Of a stretch of DNA of 64,000 bases, positions 35,576 through 44,166 are shown one piece after another. The stretch lies in NCBI GenBank assembly GCA_021776825.1, contig JAJFFG010000120.1, positions 1 to 64,000 of the forward strand, read 5' to 3'. The DNA is from Planctomycetota bacterium. Lineage in GTDB: Bacteria > Planctomycetota > JAJSAM01 > JAJVHW01. The position numbers and the translations under genes are program-made. Positions within the stretch are counted from its first letter, which is position 1. The number at the start of each line of letters is the position of its first letter. The notes below the pieces were generated by a model. That model was not told the DNA's origin. It worked only from the letters and a program-made list of their open reading frames with translations, and did no database searches.

Positions 35576-36610
35576 ATGTCGCAGAGAATGGGCCGTCGAG
35601 TCGTTCAGGTCGTGAGCATCTGTGTTCTGTTCTCGGGATGCGCCGCACACCGCGATGTCGCCGCGACGACGTCTCCCGCTGCCTCGCCCGTTCGGGAGAG
35701 CGCGTCCCCGGCAGTGGAGGAGCCTGCGTGGGGACCGGCGACCCACGGACTGCGAATTCGCGTTCGCGCTCCGGAGAGCGCTCGGCGAGGCGACGCCCTC
35801 CGTGTGTCGGTCGACGTCCACGCACAACGCGAGGACGTGCCTGATCGCGTCCAGACCCTCGACGCGCGAGGCCCGTGGTACTTCGCACGCCTCGTGCTGT
35901 CCCCAGCCGCGGGCGGATCTGCAGTGACGCTGCGCTGCGAAGACCCGTCCGGCGGCATGAGCGACCCGCCTCTGCCTCCGCTCGACGAGCGGGAGTCGGA
36001 GCGGGTCGGACCCAGCGTGAGCGAGGGCTCCGGCGACGCGGGTGACTCACCGCCCCCGCCCCCGTCTCCCGAACGCGACCTGCGCTCGCCGTGGGGCTAT
36101 CGCATCCTCGATCTCTCCGTGGACGAGCCGACGGACGGTCAGGTCACGTTCTGGCTGGCGAGCTTGTGGGACTCCGCGCCGCCCGGGCGCTACTCGGCGA
36201 TCGTCGAACTGGCCATCGACGACACGGCGTACAGCCACGAGGCGCAGGGCGACTGGCGCGGCGTCATCCGCTCACCGCCGTTCCCGTTCGAGATCGGCCT
36301 CGCTCCGGAAGTGATTCAGACAGTCGAGCTGCCCAGCGAGGAGGTCGGCGGCGATGCCGGACCCCCGGTCACGCTGCGCATCCCGGTCCGCAATGGATTC
36401 CAGATCGGGTTGCGCAGTGCGCGTGGGTTCATCAAGGCCTGGCCCGGCCCCGAGTTCGCCGAGTCGGTGCGTCTCTGGACCGCGCGCGACTCCGGGCCCT
36501 TCGTGATCTACGAGGTAGCACCGTCTCCCTCGTTCCTCGGGTACGCGAGGGGCCACGGGCGGCTCTACCGCAGACTGTGGCGTTCGGTCGGCGCGACGTC
36601 GGACGACTAG
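35576..36610 (+). CDS. Hypothetical lipoprotein
   Basis: A 344-residue protein with a clear lipobox (ICVLFSGC, Cys near residue 22), so it is exported and lipidated. The mature part contains two beta-rich regions separated by a Ser/Pro/Glu-rich linker (about 127-165 with a run of prolines). The segment DLSVDEPTDGQVTFWLASLWDSAPPGRYSAIVEL suggests an Ig-like fold. I do not recognise the family. It follows the DPP-IV gene by 43 bp and converges with the kinase gene, overlapping it by four bases at the stop codons. Confidence 0.7.
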   Translation: MSQRMGRRVVQVVSICVLFSGCAAHRDVAATTSPAASPVRESASPAVEEPAWGPATHGLRIRVRAPESARRGDALRVSVDVHAQREDVPDRVQTLDARGPWYFARLVLSPAAGGSAVTLRCEDPSGGMSDPPLPPLDERESERVGPSVSEGSGDAGDSPPPPPSPERDLRSPWGYRILDLSVDEPTDGQVTFWLASLWDSAPPGRYSAIVELAIDDTAYSHEAQGDWRGVIRSPPFPFEIGLAPEVIQTVELPSEEVGGDAGPPVTLRIPVRNGFQIGLRSARGFIKAWPGPEFAESVRLWTARDSGPFVIYEVAPSPSFLGYARGHGRLYRRLWRSVGATSDD

Positions 36611-37152
36611 CGCGCGCGCTCGACGACCGCATCGCGCCAGGCGGCGACCTCGTCCGGCGTCCTCAGGTGGACGAAGTTGAGGTCCGTCCATTGCGGGTCC
36701 GCGAGCGCCGCGACGTAGCGCTCGCGGTACTTGCCGAACTGCGTCCACGTCCACAGGAGGATGTTGTCCTCTGGCTTCGGCTTGAACATGTACCAGGGCC
36801 GCTCCCGGTTGCCGTTCCACAGCTCGATGCCGAGGTAGGCGCGGCGAAGCGTGCGAACGAACACCCGCCACATGACCGTGCGTCGCGGCAGATCCAGCCA
36901 GACGACCGTGTCTGCCGCCGCCCACACGAGGTCTTGGGCCGCCTGGCCGTAGTTGCCGCACACGGCCCACGTGGGGGACTCGAGCCGTTCGCTGAGCAGC
37001 GCGCGGAACTCGTCGCGCGGTCGCTCGGTCCAGCCCGGCATGTGGTTGAGCGAATCGAGCTCGATGTGATCACCACCGAGCGCTGCGGCAAGCTCACGCG
37101 CGAGCGTGGTCTTGCCCGCGCCCGGAGAGCCGACGATCGACACGCGTCGCAT
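36607..37152 (-). CDS. P-loop adenylate-kinase-like protein (DNA topology modulation protein family)
   Basis: A 181-residue nucleotide-binding protein. Walker A is IVGSPGAGKTTLAREL; the LID-like segment includes DSLNHMPGWTERPRDEF, then WAVCGNYG and VVWLDLPRRTVMWRVFVRTLRR, all characteristic of the FlaR/topology-modulation group of adenylate-kinase-like proteins. The real substrate of this group is not established. It is a single gene that converges with the lipoprotein gene and diverges from nothing obvious upstream. Confidence 0.8.
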   Translation of the reverse strand: MRRVSIVGSPGAGKTTLARELAAALGGDHIELDSLNHMPGWTERPRDEFRALLSERLESPTWAVCGNYGQAAQDLVWAAADTVVWLDLPRRTVMWRVFVRTLRRAYLGIELWNGNRERPWYMFKPKPEDNILLWTWTQFGKYRERYVAALADPQWTDLNFVHLRTPDEVAAWRDAVVERAR

Positions 37153-37189
37153 CCGCGAATGCTACGCGCGTGCGGCCGCCGTCCCTGTG

Positions 37190-39313
37190 CTATCGCCCCT
37201 TGAGGTCCGCGAGGGCCGCGTCTGCCGCCGGATCGTCACCGCCGAGGTCGTGGTAGACCTCGAGCGCTTCGATCGCCTTCTTGCGGCCCTTGCGACCGAG
37301 CTCCTCGTGACACGCGAGGCCGAGGGCGAGCCAGTGCTCCGTCTCCTCGGGATACGCCTCAGTCAACTGCTCGAGCGTCTTGACGGCGTCCTTGCCCTTG
37401 CGTGCCTCGCGCTGCACGGAGGCGAGCTCGACGAGCGACTCGGCGGAGGCGTCGGACGCGTCGACCACCTTCTCGAACGTCCGGACGGCCTCGCGCCAGC
37501 GCTTCTGTGCGCGGTGGAAGTTGCCCAGTGCGCGGAGGAACAGCGGGTCGTCGTCGCTCAGCTTGACCGCCTGCTCGAACGACTTCTGCGCCTTGCCGGA
37601 GTTACCGACGCCCTCGAGCGCCACCGCCCGCAGGAAGTGGATCTCAGGGACGTCCTTGCTGGCCTCGGGCGGCTTGCGCAGGAACTTCTCCGCCTCGGCG
37701 TTCAGGTCGCTGCGGATGTAGCCGTGTGCGAGGTTGATGACGGCGTACGGATCGTCCGGGTCGATGTGCATCGCGAGCCGCAGGAGCGACTCCACCGGGG
37801 ACTCGGGCTCGAGCTCGAGCGTCACGTACGCGAGCAGGTTGAGCGCAGCCGTGGACTGCGGATCGAGTTCGGTCGCGACCTTGAAGTGGTCGTACGCGAG
37901 CTCGAGCGGCGTCGGCGGCTCTTCGGGCTCCACCGGCTCCTCGGCTCCGTCCTCTCCAACGTCCCCGTCCTCTCCAACGTCCCCGTCCGCTCCAACGTCC
38001 CCGTCCTCGCCGGAATCCCCGTCCGCTCCCCCGTCGCCTGCGCCCGACTCGTCTCCGTCGCCGCCCGCATCGCCGGCCGCCGCGTCGTCCTCAGCGAGGT
38101 CCGTCTCGTCAACCGGCGTTCGCGCGACGACCCGCTCGAGGTGTCCGAGCGCCACCCTTGCCAGCGCGCTCTCCGGCGCGTCGGCCGCGGCCTGCTCGAG
38201 CTCCTTGCGGGCATCGTCGAGGCGCTCGTCCGAGATCAGCAGCGCGCCGAGGTTCACGCGCTCGAGCGTGAACGTGGCATCCAGCACGAGCCCCTCGCGG
38301 AGCAGCTTCTCCGCCGCTTCGACGTCGTCCCGCAGGTGTGCGCTGCGTCCGAGCGCGTTCGCGTGCGACGCTTCGCGCGGCTGGAGCTCGCTCGCCCGAC
38401 GCAAGTCAATCTCGGCTGCGGCGACGTCGCCCATGTCGAGGAGCGCCGCGGCCCGGCCGCAGAGCGACGGGACGTGATCCGGCGTCGACTTCAGAGCCTT
38501 CCCGTAGGCCGCAACGGCGGTCTTTCCCGACAAGAGGCGCGCATACAGGTAGAGGTCGTCCGCCGTGGCCTCGCTCGCACCGGAGCGCGCACGGTACGCG
38601 CGGACGAGCTTCTTCTCCTCACCGAGGCCCGACTGGATGTCCTGATGGAGGACGTGCGTCGCCACATCGCGCGGCGCGGCCAGAAGACGCTCCGAGCAGA
38701 GCTCTGCCGCCGCCTCGAGGCGCCCACCCTCGAAGAGCGAGACCACTCCCTCGAGCGACGTCGCCGGCGCCGGGATCTGGCGAAGAAGATCGTCGCGGTT
38801 CAGCTCCTCGAGCCGAGCCCAGAACACGTCGTCGGCGACGCGCTCCATGCACGCGGCGAGCAGCGCGTCCTGCAGCCCCTCGGGAGTCTTCTTCTTCTCC
38901 TTGTCGTCCTTGTCGCGGCTCGTGTCGGTCCCGGTCCCGGTGCCGCCGTCATCGGTCGGACCCGCAGTGCCGCCCTCGCTGCCGCTCTCGCTTCCGCCGC
39001 CTTCGCTGCCGCCCTCGCTGCCGCCGCCGACACCCTCGCCCGACCCGCCTCCGGTGGACTCGCCTCCACCGCCACCGCCGGTCGACTCCCCGCCACCAGA
39101 ACCACCGCCGCCTTCGCCGCCCGGAGGCGGGCGACCTCCACCGCCTCCTCCGCCGCCGCCGCCGCCGCCACCGCCTCCACCGCCCCCGCCGCCTCCTCCA
39201 CCACCACCGCCGCCGCCGCCACGGGCGAACGCGGCCGAGGTCGGCGCGGACCAGAGGGTGACGCCAACCGCGAGCGCGGCGACGACGAAGAGGAGGACGC
39301 GAGAGGGCTTCAT
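37190..39313 (-). CDS. Exported TPR protein with long poly-glycine segment
   Basis: A 707-residue protein with a signal peptide (about 1-30) immediately followed by an uninterrupted run of about 30 glycines and then a Gly/Ser/Glu-rich region to about 130. From about 150 to the end there are at least eight tetratricopeptide repeats (for example AYDHFKVATELDPQSTAALNLLAYV). A second low-complexity insert of GDGDVGED repeats lies near 440-490. TPR proteins scaffold multiprotein complexes; the glycine run would be a flexible tether outside the inner membrane. The DNA for the glycine run (about 39130-39230) is an almost pure CCG/CCT-type repeat, prone to length change. Confidence 0.85.
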   Translation of the reverse strand: MKPSRVLLFVVAALAVGVTLWSAPTSAAFARGGGGGGGGGGGGGGGGGGGGGGGGGGGGGRPPPGGEGGGGSGGGESTGGGGGGESTGGGSGEGVGGGSEGGSEGGGSESGSEGGTAGPTDDGGTGTGTDTSRDKDDKEKKKTPEGLQDALLAACMERVADDVFWARLEELNRDDLLRQIPAPATSLEGVVSLFEGGRLEAAAELCSERLLAAPRDVATHVLHQDIQSGLGEEKKLVRAYRARSGASEATADDLYLYARLLSGKTAVAAYGKALKSTPDHVPSLCGRAAALLDMGDVAAAEIDLRRASELQPREASHANALGRSAHLRDDVEAAEKLLREGLVLDATFTLERVNLGALLISDERLDDARKELEQAAADAPESALARVALGHLERVVARTPVDETDLAEDDAAAGDAGGDGDESGAGDGGADGDSGEDGDVGADGDVGEDGDVGEDGAEEPVEPEEPPTPLELAYDHFKVATELDPQSTAALNLLAYVTLELEPESPVESLLRLAMHIDPDDPYAVINLAHGYIRSDLNAEAEKFLRKPPEASKDVPEIHFLRAVALEGVGNSGKAQKSFEQAVKLSDDDPLFLRALGNFHRAQKRWREAVRTFEKVVDASDASAESLVELASVQREARKGKDAVKTLEQLTEAYPEETEHWLALGLACHEELGRKGRKKAIEALEVYHDLGGDDPAADAALADLKGR

Positions 39314-39598
39314 CGGGTGAACTCCGTGAGCGTGAGGCGGAGGCGGCGAGCTTCCGGGGCGTCTGCGTGTCGCCCTCGGTGACTGCGGCGGGACATCCGC
39401 CACGACGGGCGTGGGCCTCCCTGCGGACCCGGCACCCTCGATGGAGCACGGTACTGTCGCCGTGTTACGCAGATCTGAAGCGGTCGGAGCCGCCCCTCGG
39501 AGGGGCGCGACGGAGCCCGAGGGCGTCTCCCGTCGCTTCACTACGCCGGCCGAGAAGCGTTGCCGGACGACCTTCCCGACGCCCATCATGGCGCCACC

Positions 39599-40657
39599 GT
39601 GAGTGAACCCCAGCCGTCTGACCAGCATCCGCGCCCGCCCCCTGGCACGTTCGTGCGCCGAGCCGAGTCGCCGAAGCAGACCACGCGGATCGTCGTCACG
39701 TCGTACGACGCGGATCAGATCGCGCGGCGCGAGCTCGCCTCGGTGGACGAGGTCGGCGGCGTCCGGGGGGCGGCCGACGTCACGTGGGTACACGTCGAGG
39801 GCCTCTCCGACGCGGCGGCGATCGCCGAGGTCTCGCGCGTGTTCGGGCTGCACCCGCTCGTGACGAGTGCGTTGAGCAACAAGGCGCGCAGGCCGCGCCT
39901 GGACGACTACGGCGATCACATCGTCGTCACGATGCGCGTGCTACGGATGGGCGAGGGCGGTACGGCGATCTCCGAACCGCTGACCATCGTGCTCGGCGCG
40001 GGGTACGTCCTGACGCTGGTGGACGTTTCGTCGGCCGTGCTGCAGCCGATCCACGGTCGGCTCGCAATGGAAGAGAGCCGGATGCGCCGTCACCGCGCCG
40101 ACTACCTCGCGTATCGGATCATCGATGTGGTCGTCGATCACTACTACGCGTGGATCGATCAGGTGGGCGATCGGCTCGAAGAGATCGACGAACGGCTGAT
40201 GGATGACACCGGCGAGTACCTGCTCCCGTCGATCTACAAAGCGAAGCGCCAGCTCATCGTCCTGCGCAAGGCGGTCTGGCCGCTGCGGGAGGTCGTGCAG
40301 CGGACCGTCCACATGGAGACCACGCTCATCCAGGACGAGACGCGCCCGTTCCTGCGGGACGCGCACGACCACGTCATCCACGCGTTCGACTCGCTGTCCA
40401 TCTTCCGCGAGATGGTGGCGATGATGGTCGACCTGCACCTGAACGTCACCAGCAACCGGATGAACGAGGTGATGAAGGTGCTCACCGTCATCTCGACGAT
40501 CTTCATCCCGCTCAGCTTCCTGGCCGGCCTCTACGGGATGAACTTCGCGAACATGCCGGAGTTGCAGCTGCCGTGGGCGTACTTCGCGCTGCTCGGGGTG
40601 ATGGCCGTCGTCGCGGGCGGAATGCTGCTCTTCTTCCGACGCCGTGGGTGGTTCTGA
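39599..40657 (+). CDS. corA: CorA-type magnesium/cobalt transporter
   Basis: A 352-residue CorA-family protein. The cytoplasmic N-terminal funnel spans about 1-290 with a long helix; two membrane helices close the protein, and the first ends in the diagnostic YGMNFANMPE filter motif. It carries Mg2+ (and Co2+/Ni2+) into the cell as a pentamer. The start is a GTG at 39599; a TTG at 39560 would add 13 residues, and neither has a strong ribosome-binding site. It is a single gene diverging from the TPR gene. Confidence 0.92.
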   Translation: MSEPQPSDQHPRPPPGTFVRRAESPKQTTRIVVTSYDADQIARRELASVDEVGGVRGAADVTWVHVEGLSDAAAIAEVSRVFGLHPLVTSALSNKARRPRLDDYGDHIVVTMRVLRMGEGGTAISEPLTIVLGAGYVLTLVDVSSAVLQPIHGRLAMEESRMRRHRADYLAYRIIDVVVDHYYAWIDQVGDRLEEIDERLMDDTGEYLLPSIYKAKRQLIVLRKAVWPLREVVQRTVHMETTLIQDETRPFLRDAHDHVIHAFDSLSIFREMVAMMVDLHLNVTSNRMNEVMKVLTVISTIFIPLSFLAGLYGMNFANMPELQLPWAYFALLGVMAVVAGGMLLFFRRRGWF

Positions 40658-40830
40658 TCCCCCGCCCGGCTCGCTGCCCGGCTCGCTGCCCGGCCCGGTG
40701 TCCCATCCTGTGAGTGGCTCCGCCGCCATGCGTTCTCGCCGCCGCACGAACCCACCCTGCCCGAAACCCCCCAGGCCCGAAACCATGCAGGCCCGCCCGG
40801 GTTCCAGGGGCGTCCATCAGGAGGGATCCC

Positions 40831-41664
40831 ATGCGCCGCCTCGTCTTCACAGTCCAGCTGCTCGCCGTCGCGTTTCTCGCTGCCTCCGCTCTGCCCGCCG
40901 CTGCTCAGGATCCCACAGCGCAGGATCCCACCGCCCAGGATCCCACAGCGCAGGACGCGGGTGCGCGCCCGGCGCCCGACGCTGCGTCGGCCCAGCCCGA
41001 CGTCGAGAGCTTGGTTGCCGGCTTGAAGTCGAAGGAGTACTCGGAGCGCGTCCTCGCCGCGGAGGCGGCCCTGGAGGTCCAGGACGCGAAGCTGACGCGT
41101 CCGCTCACCAAGGTCCTCACTGACGAGCGCTACGAGGTACGGACGGCGGCGATCCGCGCACTCGGCAACCGCGACGCCGAGGCCGATCAGAAGGCTGCCG
41201 CGAAGGCGCTCGCCGCCCGGCTGTCGAAACTGTCGAAGGACCAGTCGGACGAGATCGAGCTGCTGCTCGCCGTCGAGGCCCTCGGCGATCTCGCGCGACC
41301 CGAATCGATCCCGGCACTCGTCGGGGGCCTGGAGCACGACACCGATCCCGACATTGCGGACGCGCGTCTCAAGGCGGTCGCGCAGATTCCGCACAAGGAC
41401 GCGATCGAGGCGCTCATCAAGATCATGTCGAAGGGCCGCAAGCGCGCGAACGCCCATCAGGCAGCGCACCGCGCCCTGCGCGTCGCGACCGGTGAACGCT
41501 TCGGCGGAGACCCGGATGCCTGGCGAGCCTGGTGGAAGGACAACGCCAAGACGTTCGACTTCGACGCCGCCGCCGCGCGTCGCGCCGAGGACAAGGAGCG
41601 CGCCGCCGAGAAGGCCGAGCGCAAGCGCAAGCGAGGCGAGGGCCGGAAGAAGAAGGACGACTAG
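40831..41664 (+). CDS. Exported HEAT-repeat protein
   Basis: A 277-residue protein with a signal peptide ending in AAAQ, then a three-fold AQDPT repeat from a 15-bp DNA repeat (40906-40950). Residues about 50-190 contain HEAT-like repeats (LVAGLKSKEYSERVLAAEAAL, KVLTDERYEVRTAAIRALGN, LVGGLEHDTDPDIADARLKAVAQI). The C-terminus is a highly charged Lys/Arg/Glu helix. HEAT repeats are protein-binding scaffolds; the partner is unknown. A GGAGGG site precedes the ATG. The stop codon falls inside a REP arm. Confidence 0.8.
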   Translation: MRRLVFTVQLLAVAFLAASALPAAAQDPTAQDPTAQDPTAQDAGARPAPDAASAQPDVESLVAGLKSKEYSERVLAAEAALEVQDAKLTRPLTKVLTDERYEVRTAAIRALGNRDAEADQKAAAKALAARLSKLSKDQSDEIELLLAVEALGDLARPESIPALVGGLEHDTDPDIADARLKAVAQIPHKDAIEALIKIMSKGRKRANAHQAAHRALRVATGERFGGDPDAWRAWWKDNAKTFDFDAAAARRAEDKERAAEKAERKRKRGEGRKKKDD

Positions 41665-41722
41665 CAGCCTGTCGCCGTCTCGGCCTCGACGGGCCGCGCG
41701 GGTTGGCGCGACAGCCTGCTAG
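41661..41722. repeat. REP-like hairpin, subtype I (copy 2)
   Basis: Arms 41661-41674 and 41709-41722 are complementary at 13 of 14 positions. The loop shares the TCGGCCTCGACGGG core and the TTGGCG/ATGGCG end with the copy at 10782-10843. It begins within the stop codon of the HEAT-repeat gene. Confidence 0.88.
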
Positions 41723-41963
41723 CTAGCCCGGCCTATTCATGAGGCTCGCGCAGTCCGTGACGAGCGGGGCCCGGGAGTCCAGAAGCCGCCTGGATGCGGG
41801 GGCCACGGCCCGCGCCGAGTGGCCCGTCCTGAGCGAGGACAGAGCGTCGAGATCAAGGCGCGCCGACGACTGCGACGTCGTTCCGTCTCGGAGGAGGCGC
41901 AACGCCGAGCTCGGCGGTCTGGCCCGGTCAGGTGTGTGAGTCGTCATGAATAGTCCGGGCTAG
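41723..41963. mobile_element. 241-bp MITE-like element
   Basis: Terminal inverted repeats of 20 bp (41723-41742 and 41944-41963, CTAGCCCGG(C/A)CTATTCATGA) differ at one position and enclose about 200 bp with no gene. CTAG at each outer end may be a 4-bp target duplication or part of the repeat. It is inserted directly at the CTAG end of the subtype I REP. It should be mobilised in trans by a transposase recognising these ends, which is not in this window. Confidence 0.8.
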
Positions 41964-42141
41964 AGGCCGACTGCCTGGCGTGCGGCGGTACCACGCGCCT
42001 AGGTGGCCGTCGGGATGAAGTCCCTCGCCGACGTCGGGAAGAGCCTGGCCTGGTCCACTTCCCGCGGTCGAACTGCCGTCGTGCTCACGCCTGGATCCTC
42101 GTCCACGACAAGGCTCCCTCGGTCCTCGGCGGGCGTTCTAA

Positions 42142-42204
42142 CGATCAGCCTGTCGCGCCAGCGGTGTCTCGCACGTCGACGCCGTCACTCCGACAGGCTG
42201 ATCG
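42142..42204. repeat. REP-like hairpin, subtype II (copy 2)
   Basis: Perfect 14-bp arms at 42142-42155 and 42191-42204 (CGATCAGCCTGTCG) with a 35-base loop sharing CGTCGACGCCGTCAC with the copy at 10995-11057. Together with the subtype I copy and the MITE it accounts for most of the 610-bp gap 41665-42274 before the acyl-CoA ligase gene. Confidence 0.9.
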
Positions 42205-42274
42205 CTGCGGTCGCAATCGCCCGTGCTTCCGCGCTATCGTGCGTCCTCGCACAGCGAGTGCGGGGAGGCGGATC

Positions 42275-43969
42275 ATGACCGACGCAACGGGCGCGCGACC
42301 CTGGCACCAGGCGTATGACGCCGGAGTGCCCACCTCGATCGACTTCGACGACGTGGACATCGTCCAGATGTTCCAGCAGACGGTCGATCGCTTCGGAGAC
42401 CGACCGGCCATCCGGTTCATGAACTGCGCCCTGACGTACCGCGAGCTCGCGGATCAGGTCGAGCGCTTCGCGGGCGCACTGGCCGGTCTCGGCGTGAAGA
42501 AGGACTCGCGCGTCGCGATCCACCTGCCCAACCTGCCGCAGACGACGATCGCCGTGATGGCCACTCTGCGCCTCGGCGCGCAGGTCGTCATGACGAACCC
42601 GCTCTACGTGCCGCGTGAGATCGAGCACCAGTGGACCGACGCGTCCGTCCATGTGGTGATCACGGGCGGCTGGCTCTACGAGAGGACGATCAAGGCGCTG
42701 CGTCCGAAGTTGCAGGTGGAGCACTACGTCATCACGCACGTGCCCGACTACCTGCGCTTCCCGTTGAACCTGCTCGCACCGCTGAAACTGAAGAAGGCCG
42801 GTCTGCACGCGAAGGTGGCACCCGGGCCCGGCATCCACTCGTTCAAGGACCTCGTGGCCCGCGGTGGCAACGCGCCCGCGGCGTCCGGCGGCGCTCTCGA
42901 CGATCTCGCGCTGCTCCAGTACACGGGCGGCACGACCGGTCCCGCGAAGGGCGTGATGCTGACGCATCGCAACCTGTCGACGCAGGTGCAGCAGCTCTGC
43001 GCGTGGTTGCCCGGAATGCGCGACGGCAAGGAGGTCACGCTCGGCGCGTTGCCGTACTTCCACGTGTTCGGTTTCGTGATCGCGATGCTGCTGCCGCTGC
43101 GCGTCGGCGGACTCGTCGTGATCATGCCGAACCCGCGCGACATCCCGATGATGGTGAAGAACGTCGAGAAGTACGGCGTCACGCTCTTCCCGTCGGTGCC
43201 GGCGCTGTTCGCTGCGCTGAACCAGCACCCCGGGATCGAGAACGCGGATGTCAGCTCGGTGCGCGTCTGCGTCTCCGGCTCCGCGCCGCTACCGAAGGAC
43301 ACGCTCAACCGCTTCGAGCAGTTGACCGGCGCCACGATCGTCGAGGGCTTCGGCATGACCGAGTGCTCACCCTGTACGCACTGCAACCCGATGGGCGGCT
43401 CGCGGAAGGTCGGGTCGATCGGCGTCCCGCTGCCGGAGACCGACGCGCGCATCGTGGATCCGGAGGACGGCGTCACGGACGTCGAGCAGGGTGCGGCGGG
43501 CGAGCTGATCGTCAAGGGCCCGCAGGTCATGGTCGGCTACTGGCAGCGCCAGGACGCCACCGACAAGGCGATCAAGAACGGCTGGATGTACACCGGCGAC
43601 CTCGCCGAGATGGACGAGGACGGCTACTTCAAGATCGTCGGTCGCAAGAAGGACATGATCCTGGCCTCGGGCTACAACATCTACCCCGACGAGATCGACC
43701 GCATCCTCACGGACCACCCGGCCGTGTTCGAGGCCTGCACGATCGGCATCCCCGACAAGACGCGCGGCGAGTCGGTGAAGAGCTTTGTCGTGTTGAACCC
43801 CGGCACGAATGCCACGGCTGAGGCGCTCGAGCAGCACTGCCGCGACAACCTCGCCGCCTACAAGGTGCCGCGCGCGTTCGAGTTCCGGTCCGAGCTGCCG
43901 AAGAGCTCGATGATGAAGCTGCTGCGCCGCGAGCTACGGGATCAGGAGATCGCGAAGAACGACGGCTAG
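42275..43969 (+). CDS. Long-chain acyl-CoA ligase (FadD-like AMP-forming)
   Basis: A 564-residue member of the acyl-adenylate-forming family. The ATP-binding motif LQYTGGTTGPAKGVMLTHRN is followed by GFGMTECSP, then YTGDLAEMDEDGYFKIVGRKKDMI and the catalytic C-terminal lysine in ELPKSSMMKLLRRELR. It activates free fatty acids to acyl-CoA, supplying the beta-oxidation operon at 49 kb. Chain-length preference cannot be read from the sequence. The ATG follows a GGGGAGGCGG site. It stands alone behind the REP/MITE region. Confidence 0.9.
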   Translation: MTDATGARPWHQAYDAGVPTSIDFDDVDIVQMFQQTVDRFGDRPAIRFMNCALTYRELADQVERFAGALAGLGVKKDSRVAIHLPNLPQTTIAVMATLRLGAQVVMTNPLYVPREIEHQWTDASVHVVITGGWLYERTIKALRPKLQVEHYVITHVPDYLRFPLNLLAPLKLKKAGLHAKVAPGPGIHSFKDLVARGGNAPAASGGALDDLALLQYTGGTTGPAKGVMLTHRNLSTQVQQLCAWLPGMRDGKEVTLGALPYFHVFGFVIAMLLPLRVGGLVVIMPNPRDIPMMVKNVEKYGVTLFPSVPALFAALNQHPGIENADVSSVRVCVSGSAPLPKDTLNRFEQLTGATIVEGFGMTECSPCTHCNPMGGSRKVGSIGVPLPETDARIVDPEDGVTDVEQGAAGELIVKGPQVMVGYWQRQDATDKAIKNGWMYTGDLAEMDEDGYFKIVGRKKDMILASGYNIYPDEIDRILTDHPAVFEACTIGIPDKTRGESVKSFVVLNPGTNATAEALEQHCRDNLAAYKVPRAFEFRSELPKSSMMKLLRRELRDQEIAKNDG

Positions 43970-43984
43970 CCGTTGTTCTTCACA

Positions 43985-44010
43985 GTAGGGGTGGGTCTCC
44001 TGACCCACCC
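43985..44010 (+). repeat. GTAG-headed REP hairpin (copy 1)
   Basis: GTAG (43985-43988) is followed by 9-bp perfect arms (GGGTGGGTC 43989-43997 and GACCCACCC 44002-44010) and a TCCT loop. It lies between convergent genes and matches the layout of the copies at 59319, 59481 and 59681. The GTAG head is classical for RAYT-mobilised REPs. Confidence 0.85.
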
Positions 44011-44166
44011 GCGCCGACTGGGGGTGCCTGCGCGACAGTCTCCGTCGGCGCGCAGCGGACGAGGCAGGTCGCGTCCTCGACACCGTCGGGAGCTGGGCGC
44101 GGCGGCGATGCGGGACGCAGGTCGCCGCGCCGCGATCCCGCGATGCTCTTGCGATCGATGCGCGCG

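Noticed and set aside
39130-39230. A CRISPR-like or satellite array
   Set aside because: The repetition is a trinucleotide run coding for glycine within the TPR protein; there are no spacers.
41999-42088. Transposase N-terminal relic on the minus strand (29 codons from a GTG, containing REVDQARLFPTSARDFIP)
   Set aside because: It resembles the opening of IS1182-like transposases but is too short and has a stop directly after; not enough for a feature.
44080-44140. Additional inverted repeats downstream of the GTAG REP at 43985
   Set aside because: Only short imperfect GC-rich complementarity expected at this composition.
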